Source: an uncultured Collinsella sp. (GTDB lineage Bacteria > Actinomycetota > Coriobacteriia > Coriobacteriales > Coriobacteriaceae). Taken from it: a DNA stretch of 42,420 nucleotides. The notes beneath the pieces were generated by a model. It did not search any database, had not been told where the DNA came from, and was given only the letters and a program-made list of their open reading frames with translations. The stretch is from positions 1 through 42,420 of the forward strand of contig CAUFMB010000015.1 in the NCBI GenBank assembly GCA_959026535.1, in the 5' to 3' direction. Below, one piece after another: positions 1-6,436 of the stretch. Position numbers and translations under genes: made by a program. The number at the start of each line of letters is the position of its first letter. The first letter of the stretch is position 1.

Positions 1-47
1 ACGAGCGGGGGCTCCTATCTTTTCAGTGCCCTCGGATTGGGTCATAG

Positions 48-719
48 TGTCTGTCCAAACTCGGCATTGATCCTGGCATTTGTAAGAGCATGATCTCGTG
101 TGGTCTGCCGCTTGGCTTTCAGTCTGCTGCGTATTCGATTTCCAACGTTTTGATTCAGGTGTCGGTCAACTCGTTTGGTGCCGATGTCACCACGGCGTGG
201 GGTCTTTCGGGCCGTTTGGATGGCATTGTCTGGATGGTTACCGAGGCGCTTGGCGTGTCGATCACCACGTTCTCGGCACAGAACTTTGGCGCGCGCAACT
301 ACGAGCGCATGCGCAAGGGCTACCATACGTCGCTCGTGCTGTCGTTTATGCTCATTGGTGGCCTGTCTGCCGTGCTGCTGGTGTTCTCGGGTCCTCTGTC
401 GCGTCTGTTTGTCGACGATGCTTCGATTTCGGCGTACACCACGACGATCCTTCATTTTATCGCGCCGTTCTACGCGATCTTCTCGATTATCGAAAACGCG
501 TCGGGCTCCATTCGCGGTGCCGGCGTTAGCTTGCAGCCCATGCTGCTCACGATTTTTGGCACTGTCGTGCTCAGGGTGATCTGGGTGTTTGCGATTATGC
601 CGTTCGATCCGTCGCTTGAGCACCTGCTGCTGGTTTACCCCGTAACCTGGCTCATCACGGCCACGATGTTTACCATCTACCACCACAGCGGCAACTGGCT
701 CGGCCGCGCCACCGCCTAG
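48..719 (+). CDS. MATE family efflux transporter, C-terminal part (partial or broken)
   Basis: This is the C-terminal half of a multidrug and toxin extrusion (MATE) exporter, an inner-membrane antiporter that expels cations or drugs in exchange for H+ or Na+. The reading frame has the typical second-half features: a GLPLGFQSAAYSISN stretch, then NVLIQVSVNSFG and TTFSAQNFGARNYER, then several hydrophobic helices, ending in GRATA. A full MATE protein is about 450 residues; about 223 are readable here. In this frame a TAG stands at 45-47, just before MATE-like residues (LSKLGIDPGICKSM). The codons upstream of it, to the window edge, do not resemble MATE in any frame. The gene may therefore be a pseudogene or a short internal-start product; the first Met in frame is at 90. 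Its 3' end, including the stop, is duplicated at 1767-1797. Confidence 0.8.
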   Translation, partial: CLSKLGIDPGICKSMISCGLPLGFQSAAYSISNVLIQVSVNSFGADVTTAWGLSGRLDGIVWMVTEALGVSITTFSAQNFGARNYERMRKGYHTSLVLSFMLIGGLSAVLLVFSGPLSRLFVDDASISAYTTTILHFIAPFYAIFSIIENASGSIRGAGVSLQPMLLTIFGTVVLRVIWVFAIMPFDPSLEHLLLVYPVTWLITATMFTIYHHSGNWLGRATA

Positions 720-731
720 CCATTAGGGACG
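701..731 (+). repeat. Direct repeat copy 1 (3' end of the MATE gene)
   Basis: These 31 bp cover the last MATE codons, the TAG stop and the first GGGACG. They recur at 1767-1797 with two differences (c/t and a/g). The two copies bracket the transposase element. Confidence 0.85.
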
Positions 732-750
732 TTCTTAAACGACTAGTCGT
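726..750 (+). repeat. GGGACGTTCTTAAA repeat unit, upstream tandem copy
   Basis: This is a 25-bp unit beginning GGGACGTTCTTAAAC and containing the palindrome GACTAGTC. It is repeated immediately downstream as part of the left inverted repeat of the transposase element (752-790), with one base change (aaacgac against aaatgac). The same unit builds the palindrome at 9415-9470. Confidence 0.85.
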
Positions 751-920
751 TGGGGACGTTCTTAAATGACTAGTCGTTTGGGACACTCTTTGCGACACGA
801 ATTTCGGGTTTTCATCCAGTTTGTCTTGCACACCCTTGTAAACTGGCAGAACGGGCTCAGCAAATTAGATCGTCCGCGCCTATCAGATGTTGCCCGGTGG
901 GTTTTTGATGGGAGGGCGAT

Positions 921-1691
921 ATGCCAAGAACGGGTCGTGTCGTTTCGTTGACGGGCTATAACCACATTATCGCGCGTGGAAATGGCGGCATTTGCATCTT
1001 TGAAGACGACGAGGATCGATATCGGATGCTCACGTTGTTCGAGGGCAAACTCGTTGGCAATGGTGTTGGCGTTACGGCGTGGTGCCTCATGTCGAACCAT
1101 TTTCATCTCATGGTCGATGACCCTAACGGAAGAATCTCATCTTGCATGAGCGGCATCCTTACCTCATATGCTAAGTATTTCAATCGCAAAACTGACCGTG
1201 TTGGTCATTTGTTTCAGGATCGGTTTAAGAACATTCCAGTTGAGAATGATATTCAGGCAATTGCGCTCGCTGACTACATCCATATGAACCCAGTTAAGGC
1301 GGGTGTTTCCGCTGTCGATAGATATCGCTGGTCTAGCTATCGAGCATATGCGTATGGTTATGACGGGTTTGGGTTTTGCGATCCAGGTATAGTGTTGGAA
1401 CTCGTGGGCGGTTCGCTGGAGTATCGGCATTATCTTGATGAGCGACTAGAGAGCGCACCTTATGATGCCGAGCCCCGTCCTCGTGTTCTCGATGATGAGG
1501 TGCTCAAAATCGCGAAGGAGATTGCTTTGCCTGTTTCTCTTTCCGACATTAAGGCGATGACTCCAGCCGAGCGCAGACCGATTCTTTGCAAAATGCGGAA
1601 ATCAGGTCTTACGGTTAATCAAATTGTTAGGGCGGTTGGTCTTGGCCGCGCAACGGTTGCGAATGGCACGTCGGGTTGGCGTGAATTTTAG
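921..1691 (+). CDS. REP-associated tyrosine transposase (RAYT, Y1_Tnp family)
   Basis: This is a single-stranded DNA transposase/endonuclease of the HUH superfamily, the family related to IS200/IS605 TnpA that acts on REP palindromes. It has 256 residues. Diagnostic motifs are YNHIIARGN near residue 13, LMSNHFHLM with the metal-binding H-x-H at His60/His62, and SYAKYFN (Tyr83/Tyr86, one of them the likely nucleophile). These are followed by RVGHLFQDRFK and YIHMNPVKAG. Residues from about 215 to the C-terminus (LTVNQIVRAVGLGRATV) look like a helix-turn-helix. The start is ATG 921 with GGGAGG a few bases upstream. The frame is intact, so the protein may be active. It is flanked by inverted repeats that are plausible substrates. 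Some databases would label it simply 'transposase'. Confidence 0.9.
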   Translation: MPRTGRVVSLTGYNHIIARGNGGICIFEDDEDRYRMLTLFEGKLVGNGVGVTAWCLMSNHFHLMVDDPNGRISSCMSGILTSYAKYFNRKTDRVGHLFQDRFKNIPVENDIQAIALADYIHMNPVKAGVSAVDRYRWSSYRAYAYGYDGFGFCDPGIVLELVGGSLEYRHYLDERLESAPYDAEPRPRVLDDEVLKIAKEIALPVSLSDIKAMTPAERRPILCKMRKSGLTVNQIVRAVGLGRATVANGTSGWREF

Positions 1692-1718
1692 GGCCGGGAT
1701 TTTGCCCTTTTCCCAAGA

Positions 1719-1757
1719 AAGAGTGTCCCCAGCGACTAGTCATTTAAGAACGTCCCC
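1719..1757 (-). repeat. Right inverted repeat of the RAYT element
   Basis: This 39-bp sequence is the inverted counterpart of 752-790, with two mismatches. It carries the palindrome GACTAGTC and a terminal GTCCCC, which reads GGGGAC on the opposite strand. Confidence 0.85.
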
Positions 1758-1766
1758 AATGGCTAT

Positions 1767-1797
1767 CGGCCGCGCCACTGCCTAGCCATTGGGGACG
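1767..1797 (+). repeat. Direct repeat copy 2 (MATE 3' end)
   Basis: This is the second copy of the 31-bp sequence at 701-731. It lies outside the right inverted repeat and runs into the palindrome at 1783-1810. Confidence 0.85.
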
Positions 1798-1810
1798 TCC
1801 GCAATGGCTA
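1783..1810. repeat. Near-perfect 28-bp palindrome overlapping the cobO stop codon
   Basis: The left half TAGCCATTGGGGAC and the reverse complement of the right half differ at one base. The last three bases (1808-1810) are the complement of the cobO TAG stop, so the gene ends inside the repeat. It may act as a structured 3' end, but there is no clear T-run on either side. Confidence 0.75.
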
Positions 1811-2293
1811 GTATTCGATGCCTTGGCGGGCTAGGAGGCCTTCGTCGAAGTAGTGTTTGACGGGGCGCATTTCGGTTACTAGGTCGGCAAGGTCGGCGAG
1901 GGGCAGCAAGCCACGGCCGGTGAGTACGAGCTCCGTGGTGGCGGGCTTTATCGCAATCAGCGCTTCGACATCCTCGCGCGTCACGAATCCGCGGCGCATC
2001 GCTTCGCCGAGTTCGTCCAGAATGAGAACGTCGACCTGTGATATTTGCTCGCGTACGAGCTCCATGATCTGCTCGGCGCAAGCCTCGGGTGTGTCGCGAT
2101 CGGCCTGTATAATGCGCAGTCCCAGGCGCGGCGCGGCATCGTGTTCGGCGCAGTGCAGCTTCTTGGCAAACTGCAGCATGAGTACGTCGAGTCCATAACC
2201 CGTGGCGCGCATCGCCAGTCCCAGCGCAGCCGTGGTTTTGCCCTTGCCGTCGCCCGTATAGATTTGAACCTTGCCGACTTCCAGTGATGCCAT
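1808..2293 (-). CDS. cobO: Cob(I)yrinic acid a,c-diamide adenosyltransferase
   Basis: This enzyme transfers the 5'-deoxyadenosyl group of ATP to the cobalt of reduced corrinoids, making adenosylcobalamin precursors or salvaging imported corrinoids. It has 161 residues, the usual length for the CobO/BtuR/CobA family, which is a P-loop type unrelated to PduO. Near the N-terminus is the family P-loop TGDGKGKTT (residues 14-22). VDVLILDELGEA gives a Walker B-like segment, and the C-terminal KHYFDEGLLARQGIEY matches the family's ending. No other cobalamin gene is in the window, so a salvage role is plausible but inferred. It is divergent from ftsH and shares the 92-bp intergenic region. Its stop codon lies in a repeat palindrome. 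Confidence 0.93.
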   Translation of the reverse strand: MASLEVGKVQIYTGDGKGKTTAALGLAMRATGYGLDVLMLQFAKKLHCAEHDAAPRLGLRIIQADRDTPEACAEQIMELVREQISQVDVLILDELGEAMRRGFVTREDVEALIAIKPATTELVLTGRGLLPLADLADLVTEMRPVKHYFDEGLLARQGIEY

Positions 2294-2385
2294 CTCTGTC
2301 CTTTCGTGCCCGGCGTCGGTTTATCGCCGTCCGGGTTGGGTATTCTAGAAAACATTATCAACCCCAGTAGATGGAGTTCAAGCAG

Positions 2386-4278
2386 ATGGAGATGGATGAC
2401 AACAAACGTAGACGGAATATGATCCTCTACGTGCTCATCGCCTTCGTCGTCTACCTCGTGCTCTCGACCGTTCTGTTCCCCAACATCGGTCACACGCAGC
2501 AGATTACGAAGACCGATTATTCGACGTTTGTCAAAGCGCTCGATAAGAAGAGCGTCGACAAGGTCGAGTACAACACGGACGATTACACGATTTATTACAC
2601 CAAGAAGGGCGAGGACGAGAACCTCGCCTACAAGACGACCGGCGTGCCGAATGACGCGGGCTTTACCGATCGCGTGCTTGAATCTGGCGCCTCGCTTGAG
2701 TCGGTCGTTCCCGATAAGAACTCGGGTCTGATGACCTACTACCTGCTCACCCTCATTCTTCCTATGGCGATTTTCTTCCTGATCGGCTGGTGGCTCAACC
2801 GCCGCATGAAGAAGGCCATGGGCGATGACGGTCCGTCGATGAACTTTGGTGGCGGCGGTTTTGGCGGCGGCGGACTGGGCAAGTCCGGCGCGCGCGTAAT
2901 CGCCTCCAAAGACGTGGGCGTAACCTTTAAGGATGTCGCCGGCCAGGAAGAGGCCAAGGAGTCCCTCAAGGAGGTCGTCGACTTTCTGGAGAAGCCGCAG
3001 CGCTACGAGGAGATCGGCGCCAAGCTGCCGCGAGGTGCCCTCCTTGTCGGCCCTCCGGGTACCGGTAAGACCCTGCTTGCCAAGGCCGTTGCCGGCGAAG
3101 CGGGCGTGCCGTTCTTTAGTATTTCTGGTTCTGAGTTCGTCGAGATGTTCGTCGGCCGCGGTGCCGCTAAAGTTCGCGACCTGTTTAAGCAGGCCAAGGA
3201 AAAGGCCCCGTGCATCGTCTTTATCGATGAGATCGATACCATCGGCAAAAAGCGCGATGGCGGCGGCTTTAGCGGCAACGACGAGCGCGAGCAGACGCTC
3301 AACCAGCTGCTGACCGAGATGGACGGCTTCGATAACCACAAGGGTATCGTCGTCCTCGCTGCCACCAATCGTCCCGACAGCCTCGATCCCGCCCTGCTGC
3401 GCCCCGGTCGTTTTGATCGCCGCATCCCCGTTGAGCTGCCCGATCTGACCGGCCGCAAGAACATTCTTGAACTGCATGCCAAGAGCGTGAAGACGGAGCC
3501 GCCGATTGACCTGACCGCGATTGCCCGCGCCACGCCCGGCGCCTCGGGTGCCGACCTGGCCAACATCATCAATGAGGGCGCCCTGCGCGCGGTCCGCGAA
3601 GGTCGCAAGCGAGCGACCCAGGACGACTTTGAGGAGTCGGTGGAGGTCGTCATTGCCGGCCAACAGCGTAAGTCCACGGTGCTTTCCGACCACGAGAAGC
3701 AGGTCGTTTCCTACCACGAGATCGGCCATGCTATCGTCGCTGCCCGCCAAAAGGGTTCCGCGCCGGTTACCAAGATCACCATCGTGCCGCGCACGAGCGG
3801 TGCTCTTGGCTATACCATGCAGGTCGAGGAGGACGAGCGCTTCCTGACGACACGCCAGGAGGTCTTGGACAAGCTCGCCGTCTACTGCGGCGGCCGTGCG
3901 GCCGAGGAACTCATCTTTGGCGAGATGACGACCGGTGCCGCCAACGATATCGAACAGGCCACCAAGCTTGCCCGTAACATGGTGACGCGCTTTGGTATGT
4001 CCGACGAGTTTGGCATGATGGCGCTCGGTACCGTGCAGAACGCGTATCTCAATCAGGATACGTCGCTCACCTGCGCCCCTGGTACGGCCGAGCGTGTGGA
4101 CGCGATTGTCGCTAAGCTGATCGAGGACGCGCACGATCGCGCCCTGCAGATCCTCAAGGAAAACAAGTTCAAGCTCCATGAGCTGGCTCGTTATCTGTAC
4201 AAGAAGGAGACCATCACGGGTGAGGAGTTCATGAACCTCCTCACGCGCGAGAATCCGCTGATGCCCAAGCAACAGTAA
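2386..4278 (+). CDS. ftsH: ATP-dependent zinc metalloprotease FtsH
   Basis: FtsH is a membrane-anchored AAA+ protease that degrades misfolded membrane proteins and selected cytosolic regulators as a hexamer. The order is an N-terminal transmembrane helix (about residues 13-31), a periplasmic/extracellular domain, a second helix (about 117-138) and a glycine-rich linker (NFGGGGFGGGG). Then come the AAA domain with Walker A GPPGTGKT, Walker B IVFIDEIDT and SRH RPGRFDRR, and the M41 peptidase with zinc motif HEIGH (usually HEAGH; HExxH is kept). Length is normal (630 aa). Three in-frame ATGs lie at 2371, 2386 and 2392. GGAG at 2373-2376 sits about 9 nt before 2386, which favours that start. A strong terminator follows. 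Confidence 0.96.
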   Translation: MEMDDNKRRRNMILYVLIAFVVYLVLSTVLFPNIGHTQQITKTDYSTFVKALDKKSVDKVEYNTDDYTIYYTKKGEDENLAYKTTGVPNDAGFTDRVLESGASLESVVPDKNSGLMTYYLLTLILPMAIFFLIGWWLNRRMKKAMGDDGPSMNFGGGGFGGGGLGKSGARVIASKDVGVTFKDVAGQEEAKESLKEVVDFLEKPQRYEEIGAKLPRGALLVGPPGTGKTLLAKAVAGEAGVPFFSISGSEFVEMFVGRGAAKVRDLFKQAKEKAPCIVFIDEIDTIGKKRDGGGFSGNDEREQTLNQLLTEMDGFDNHKGIVVLAATNRPDSLDPALLRPGRFDRRIPVELPDLTGRKNILELHAKSVKTEPPIDLTAIARATPGASGADLANIINEGALRAVREGRKRATQDDFEESVEVVIAGQQRKSTVLSDHEKQVVSYHEIGHAIVAARQKGSAPVTKITIVPRTSGALGYTMQVEEDERFLTTRQEVLDKLAVYCGGRAAEELIFGEMTTGAANDIEQATKLARNMVTRFGMSDEFGMMALGTVQNAYLNQDTSLTCAPGTAERVDAIVAKLIEDAHDRALQILKENKFKLHELARYLYKKETITGEEFMNLLTRENPLMPKQQ

Positions 4279-4304
4279 CGCCGCGGTCGAGCCAGTAAAC
4301 GCCG

Positions 4305-4342
4305 ACGCCCCATTTGAGCAGCTTTCTCAAATGGGGCGTTTT
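4305..4342 (+). terminator. Rho-independent terminator after ftsH
   Basis: A perfect 14-bp stem (4305-4318 with 4326-4339, ACGCCCCATTTGAG arm) with a 7-nt loop runs into TTTT. Confidence 0.88.
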
Positions 4343-4359
4343 GCTTGAGAGGGATGGAA

Positions 4360-4815
4360 ATGAAGATCGTGGTGAGCGCCTGCTTGATGGGCGAGAGCTG
4401 CAAGTATAACGGGCTTGACAACTATCGTCGCGAGTTGGTCGAGGCCTGCGAGCGTACAGGGACTGAGGTCCTCTTGGTGTGCCCTGAGGTCTTTGGCGGC
4501 CTGCCCACGCCGCGCAGGCCGTCCGAGATTGTGAACGGCGAGGTCCGTACCTGCGAGGGTACCTCGGTCGATCGCGAGTTTCGCCTGGGCGCTCAACGTG
4601 CGCTCGACATGTGCGAGCAGGCGGGCGGCCCGTCCGAGATCGTTGCGTGCATTTTGCAGGATCGCAGTCCGTCGTGCGGCGTGGGCCATATCTACGACGG
4701 ATCCTTCAGCGGCACGCTCACAACAGGTAACGGTGTCTTCGTTGACCTGCTCCTGCGCCACGGCTACCGCGTTATCCCGGCTAGCAAGTTCGACTCGAGC
4801 ATGTTACGGCAATAA
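4360..4815 (+). CDS. DUF523 / TudS-like Fe-S protein
   Basis: This 151-residue protein belongs to the DUF523 family. Characterised members (TudS) are thiouracil desulfurases that carry a [4Fe-4S] cluster on conserved cysteines and use a fourth iron site to bind sulfide. Family features are VSACLMGESCKYNG at the N-terminus, CPEVFGGLPTPRRPSEI, and ILQDRSPSCG near residue 104. Each carries a conserved Cys. The chosen start is ATG 4360, with GAGAGGG ending six bases before it; ATG 4354 would have no spacer. The desulfurase role is inferred from the family and other thio-base substrates are possible. It ends at a bidirectional terminator shared with the convergent dehydrogenase. Confidence 0.85.
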   Translation: MKIVVSACLMGESCKYNGLDNYRRELVEACERTGTEVLLVCPEVFGGLPTPRRPSEIVNGEVRTCEGTSVDREFRLGAQRALDMCEQAGGPSEIVACILQDRSPSCGVGHIYDGSFSGTLTTGNGVFVDLLLRHGYRVIPASKFDSSMLRQ

Positions 4816-4855
4816 AAAACCGCCACAAAGGTATTGTCCCCTTTGTGGCGGTTTT
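4816..4855. terminator. Bidirectional terminator, GGGGACA palindrome family
   Basis: A perfect 16-bp stem (4816-4831 with 4840-4855) has A4 at one foot and T4 at the other, between two convergent genes. Read on the minus strand, the loop side carries CAAAGGGGACA, followed by ACCTTTGTGG. This is the same core as the hairpin at 12635-12676. Confidence 0.88.
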
Positions 4856-4861
4856 GGTCGG

Positions 4862-5950
4862 TTAGGCCAGGATAGAATGGCCGTAGGCGTTGGCGGCCTT
4901 GATGGCGGCGGCGAACTTTTCGTCGGTGAAGGGCTCCGGGTTGCCTTGCTTCCACTCGTTGGTGGCGTGCGCGTATTCGCACAGGGCCGGGATATCTGCC
5001 TCGGTAAGGCCAACCTGCTCAAGCGTTACGGGCAGCCCCATCTGCTTGTTAAAGGCGGCGTAGCGCTCAAGGTTCTCGGTATCGCCCGTATAGGCAAACA
5101 GTACCAGCACGCCCAGGCTCACGACCTCGCCATGCAGGTAGGTGCCCTCACGCGGAATGCTGCAGGTGGCGTTGTAGAACGCGTGCGCCACGCTCGAGTT
5201 GTAGTAATAATCGTTCTGGTTGGTCAGGTTCGAGACATAGCCCGTGTTGACAACGATGTCGAGCGCGATCTGCTTGACGGCCTCGCTCGACAGATTCTGG
5301 CGCACATCCTCAAGACCCTGCACACCATAGGTAAACAGCGGCTCGGAGCAGGTGTGGGCGAGTGCCAGGCCAAGACCGGCGGTGTGCTCCAAATTACCGG
5401 CGCTCGTGGCGTACTCGACCTCGGGCTGCTTGGACAGGGCATCGCCTACACCGGCCCAGAAGTACTCTGCTGGCGCCTCGGCGATGATCTTGGGGTTGAT
5501 GAAGATGTGCGCGGGGCGGTTGGGGTACGAATAGCCCTCGAGCGAGCCGTCGTCGTTGTAGACAACGGCAATGGCGGTCGCGGCGGAGCAGTTGGAGCAG
5601 ATCGTCGGCACGGTAAAGACGATCTTCTTGAGCTCGATGGCCGCCGTCTTGACGGTATCGAGCGCCTTGCCGCCGCCGCAAGCAATGAGCACGTCGGCTT
5701 CCTGGCAGGCGGGGGAGTTTACGACCTTGGCGATATTGGCACGCGTACTGTTGGTACCGTAGACGCGCGTCTCCAGGACCTCGACATCGGTACCTTCAAG
5801 TGCCGCCTCGATTCCCGGCAGCGCCGCAGCCAGGGCTCGCTTGCCGCCAATGATGGCGACTTTCTTCGCGCCGTACTCCGCCAGTGCAGTTGGCAGCTTG
5901 GTAAAGCAATCCTCGCCAACGGTGTAGTCGCTCATTCCAATTGTGCGCAT
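4862..5950 (-). CDS. Iron-containing alcohol dehydrogenase, glycerol dehydrogenase-like
   Basis: This is a 362-residue NAD(P)-dependent polyol/alcohol dehydrogenase of the Fe-ADH/GldA superfamily. The N-terminal nucleotide-binding part has KVAIIGGKRAL and ACGGGKALDTVK (the GGGxxxD signature). PTICSNCSAATAIAVVYNDDG is typical of the GldA branch. Likely metal ligands are the Asp in GVGDALSK, the His in SSVAHAFYNA and the His in YLHGEVVSLG. The substrate cannot be decided from sequence: glycerol, a diol or another small alcohol. It starts at ATG 5950 preceded by AAGAAGG. It is divergent from the ileS T-box leader, with a shared region of about 490 bp. Confidence 0.85.
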   Translation of the reverse strand: MRTIGMSDYTVGEDCFTKLPTALAEYGAKKVAIIGGKRALAAALPGIEAALEGTDVEVLETRVYGTNSTRANIAKVVNSPACQEADVLIACGGGKALDTVKTAAIELKKIVFTVPTICSNCSAATAIAVVYNDDGSLEGYSYPNRPAHIFINPKIIAEAPAEYFWAGVGDALSKQPEVEYATSAGNLEHTAGLGLALAHTCSEPLFTYGVQGLEDVRQNLSSEAVKQIALDIVVNTGYVSNLTNQNDYYYNSSVAHAFYNATCSIPREGTYLHGEVVSLGVLVLFAYTGDTENLERYAAFNKQMGLPVTLEQVGLTEADIPALCEYAHATNEWKQGNPEPFTDEKFAAAIKAANAYGHSILA

Positions 5951-6055
5951 AGCAGCCTTCTTTCGTTCGATAAAGTGCTTTCAGGTATTTTGCTCCTAGT
6001 GAAGGCTTGTAATAGCGAGAAATTTCGAACGTATAAAACCAGTGTTGAGGGTTTT

Positions 6056-6083
6056 TTGCCGACGCGGAACGTGCTAGCATACA
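6056..6083 (+). promoter_or_regulatory. Candidate promoter for the ileS T-box leader
   Basis: TTGCCG at 6056-6061 and CATACA at 6078-6083 are spaced by 16 bp and sit just upstream of the leader. The -10 is a poor match; TAGCAT at 6075 is an alternative with bad spacing. The stretch 5951-6055 shows nothing else I can name. Confidence 0.35.
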
Positions 6084-6095
6084 CCGCATAAGCGT

Positions 6096-6393
6096 TGATG
6101 GGGACGAGTAGTCGGCCGTCCGCATGCTACAGAGAGCGGGAAGCGCTGAGAACCCGTGCATGCGACCGATGAAAATCACCCCGGAGCTGCGGTCCCAACG
6201 GACGTGCCGCGCAGACACGTCTTAGTAGATATCGCCGAGATGGTCGTCGATACAGGCCAGCCGAGTAACGGATGCGAGCGCGCGAATACGCGGGCGAGGG
6301 CATCTAAGCTGGGTGGTTAAACGAAGAGCTTTTGCGGGCGTACAGCTCGTTTTGTGGCGCTTCGTCCCAGCTTGTAGGGACGGGCGCTTTTTT
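6096..6393 (+). promoter_or_regulatory. T-box riboswitch (tRNA-Ile sensing) upstream of ileS
   Basis: The leader has the T-box landmarks in order. They are GGGACGAGTAG near 6101, an AGAGAGCGGG segment at 6131, and the 3' strand of Stem I, GATGAAAATCACCCCGGAGC, with specifier ATC (6175-6177, an isoleucine codon). Then come the T-box bulge GGGTGGTT at 6311-6318, able to pair with the ACCA end of uncharged tRNA, and an intrinsic terminator. The antiterminator helix would pair AAGCTGGG (6306-6313) with CCCAGCTT (6366-6373). The competing terminator is CGTCCC (6363-6368) with GGGACG (6377-6382), lengthened by flanking GCGC pairs and ending in T6 at 6388-6393. Uncharged tRNA-Ile should therefore allow ileS transcription. 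Confidence 0.88.
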
Positions 6394-6436
6394 GGTGCCC
6401 AACGGGCGTGTGCGCCCATGACATGAAAGGGGTACC

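Larger units (their letters stand above)
752..1757 (+). mobile_element. REP-associated tyrosine transposase element with 39-bp terminal inverted repeats
   Basis: The left end (752-790) and right end (1719-1757) are 39-bp inverted repeats that match at 37 of 39 positions. Each starts outward with GGGGACGTTCTTAAATGAC and ends inward with GGGACACTCTT. Between them lies one gene, a RAYT-type HUH transposase. The layout is that of an autonomous RAYT flanked by an inverted pair of REP sequences. Its base composition is visibly more AT-rich than that of the neighbours, which suggests recent acquisition. The exact boundaries are inferred from the repeats only. Confidence 0.75.

Noticed and set aside
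1691..1711. Terminator after the transposase gene
   Set aside because: The GGGC/GCCC stem is only four base pairs with a long loop, followed by four T's; not convincing.
701..1810. Repeated units around the transposase as a CRISPR array
   Set aside because: Copies are few, inverted and directly abutting with no regular unique spacers, and there are no cas genes.
1981..4272. Very long minus-strand frame opposite ftsH and cobO
   Set aside because: It is a codon-bias shadow: ftsH is unmistakable in its own frame and the antisense product resembles no protein.
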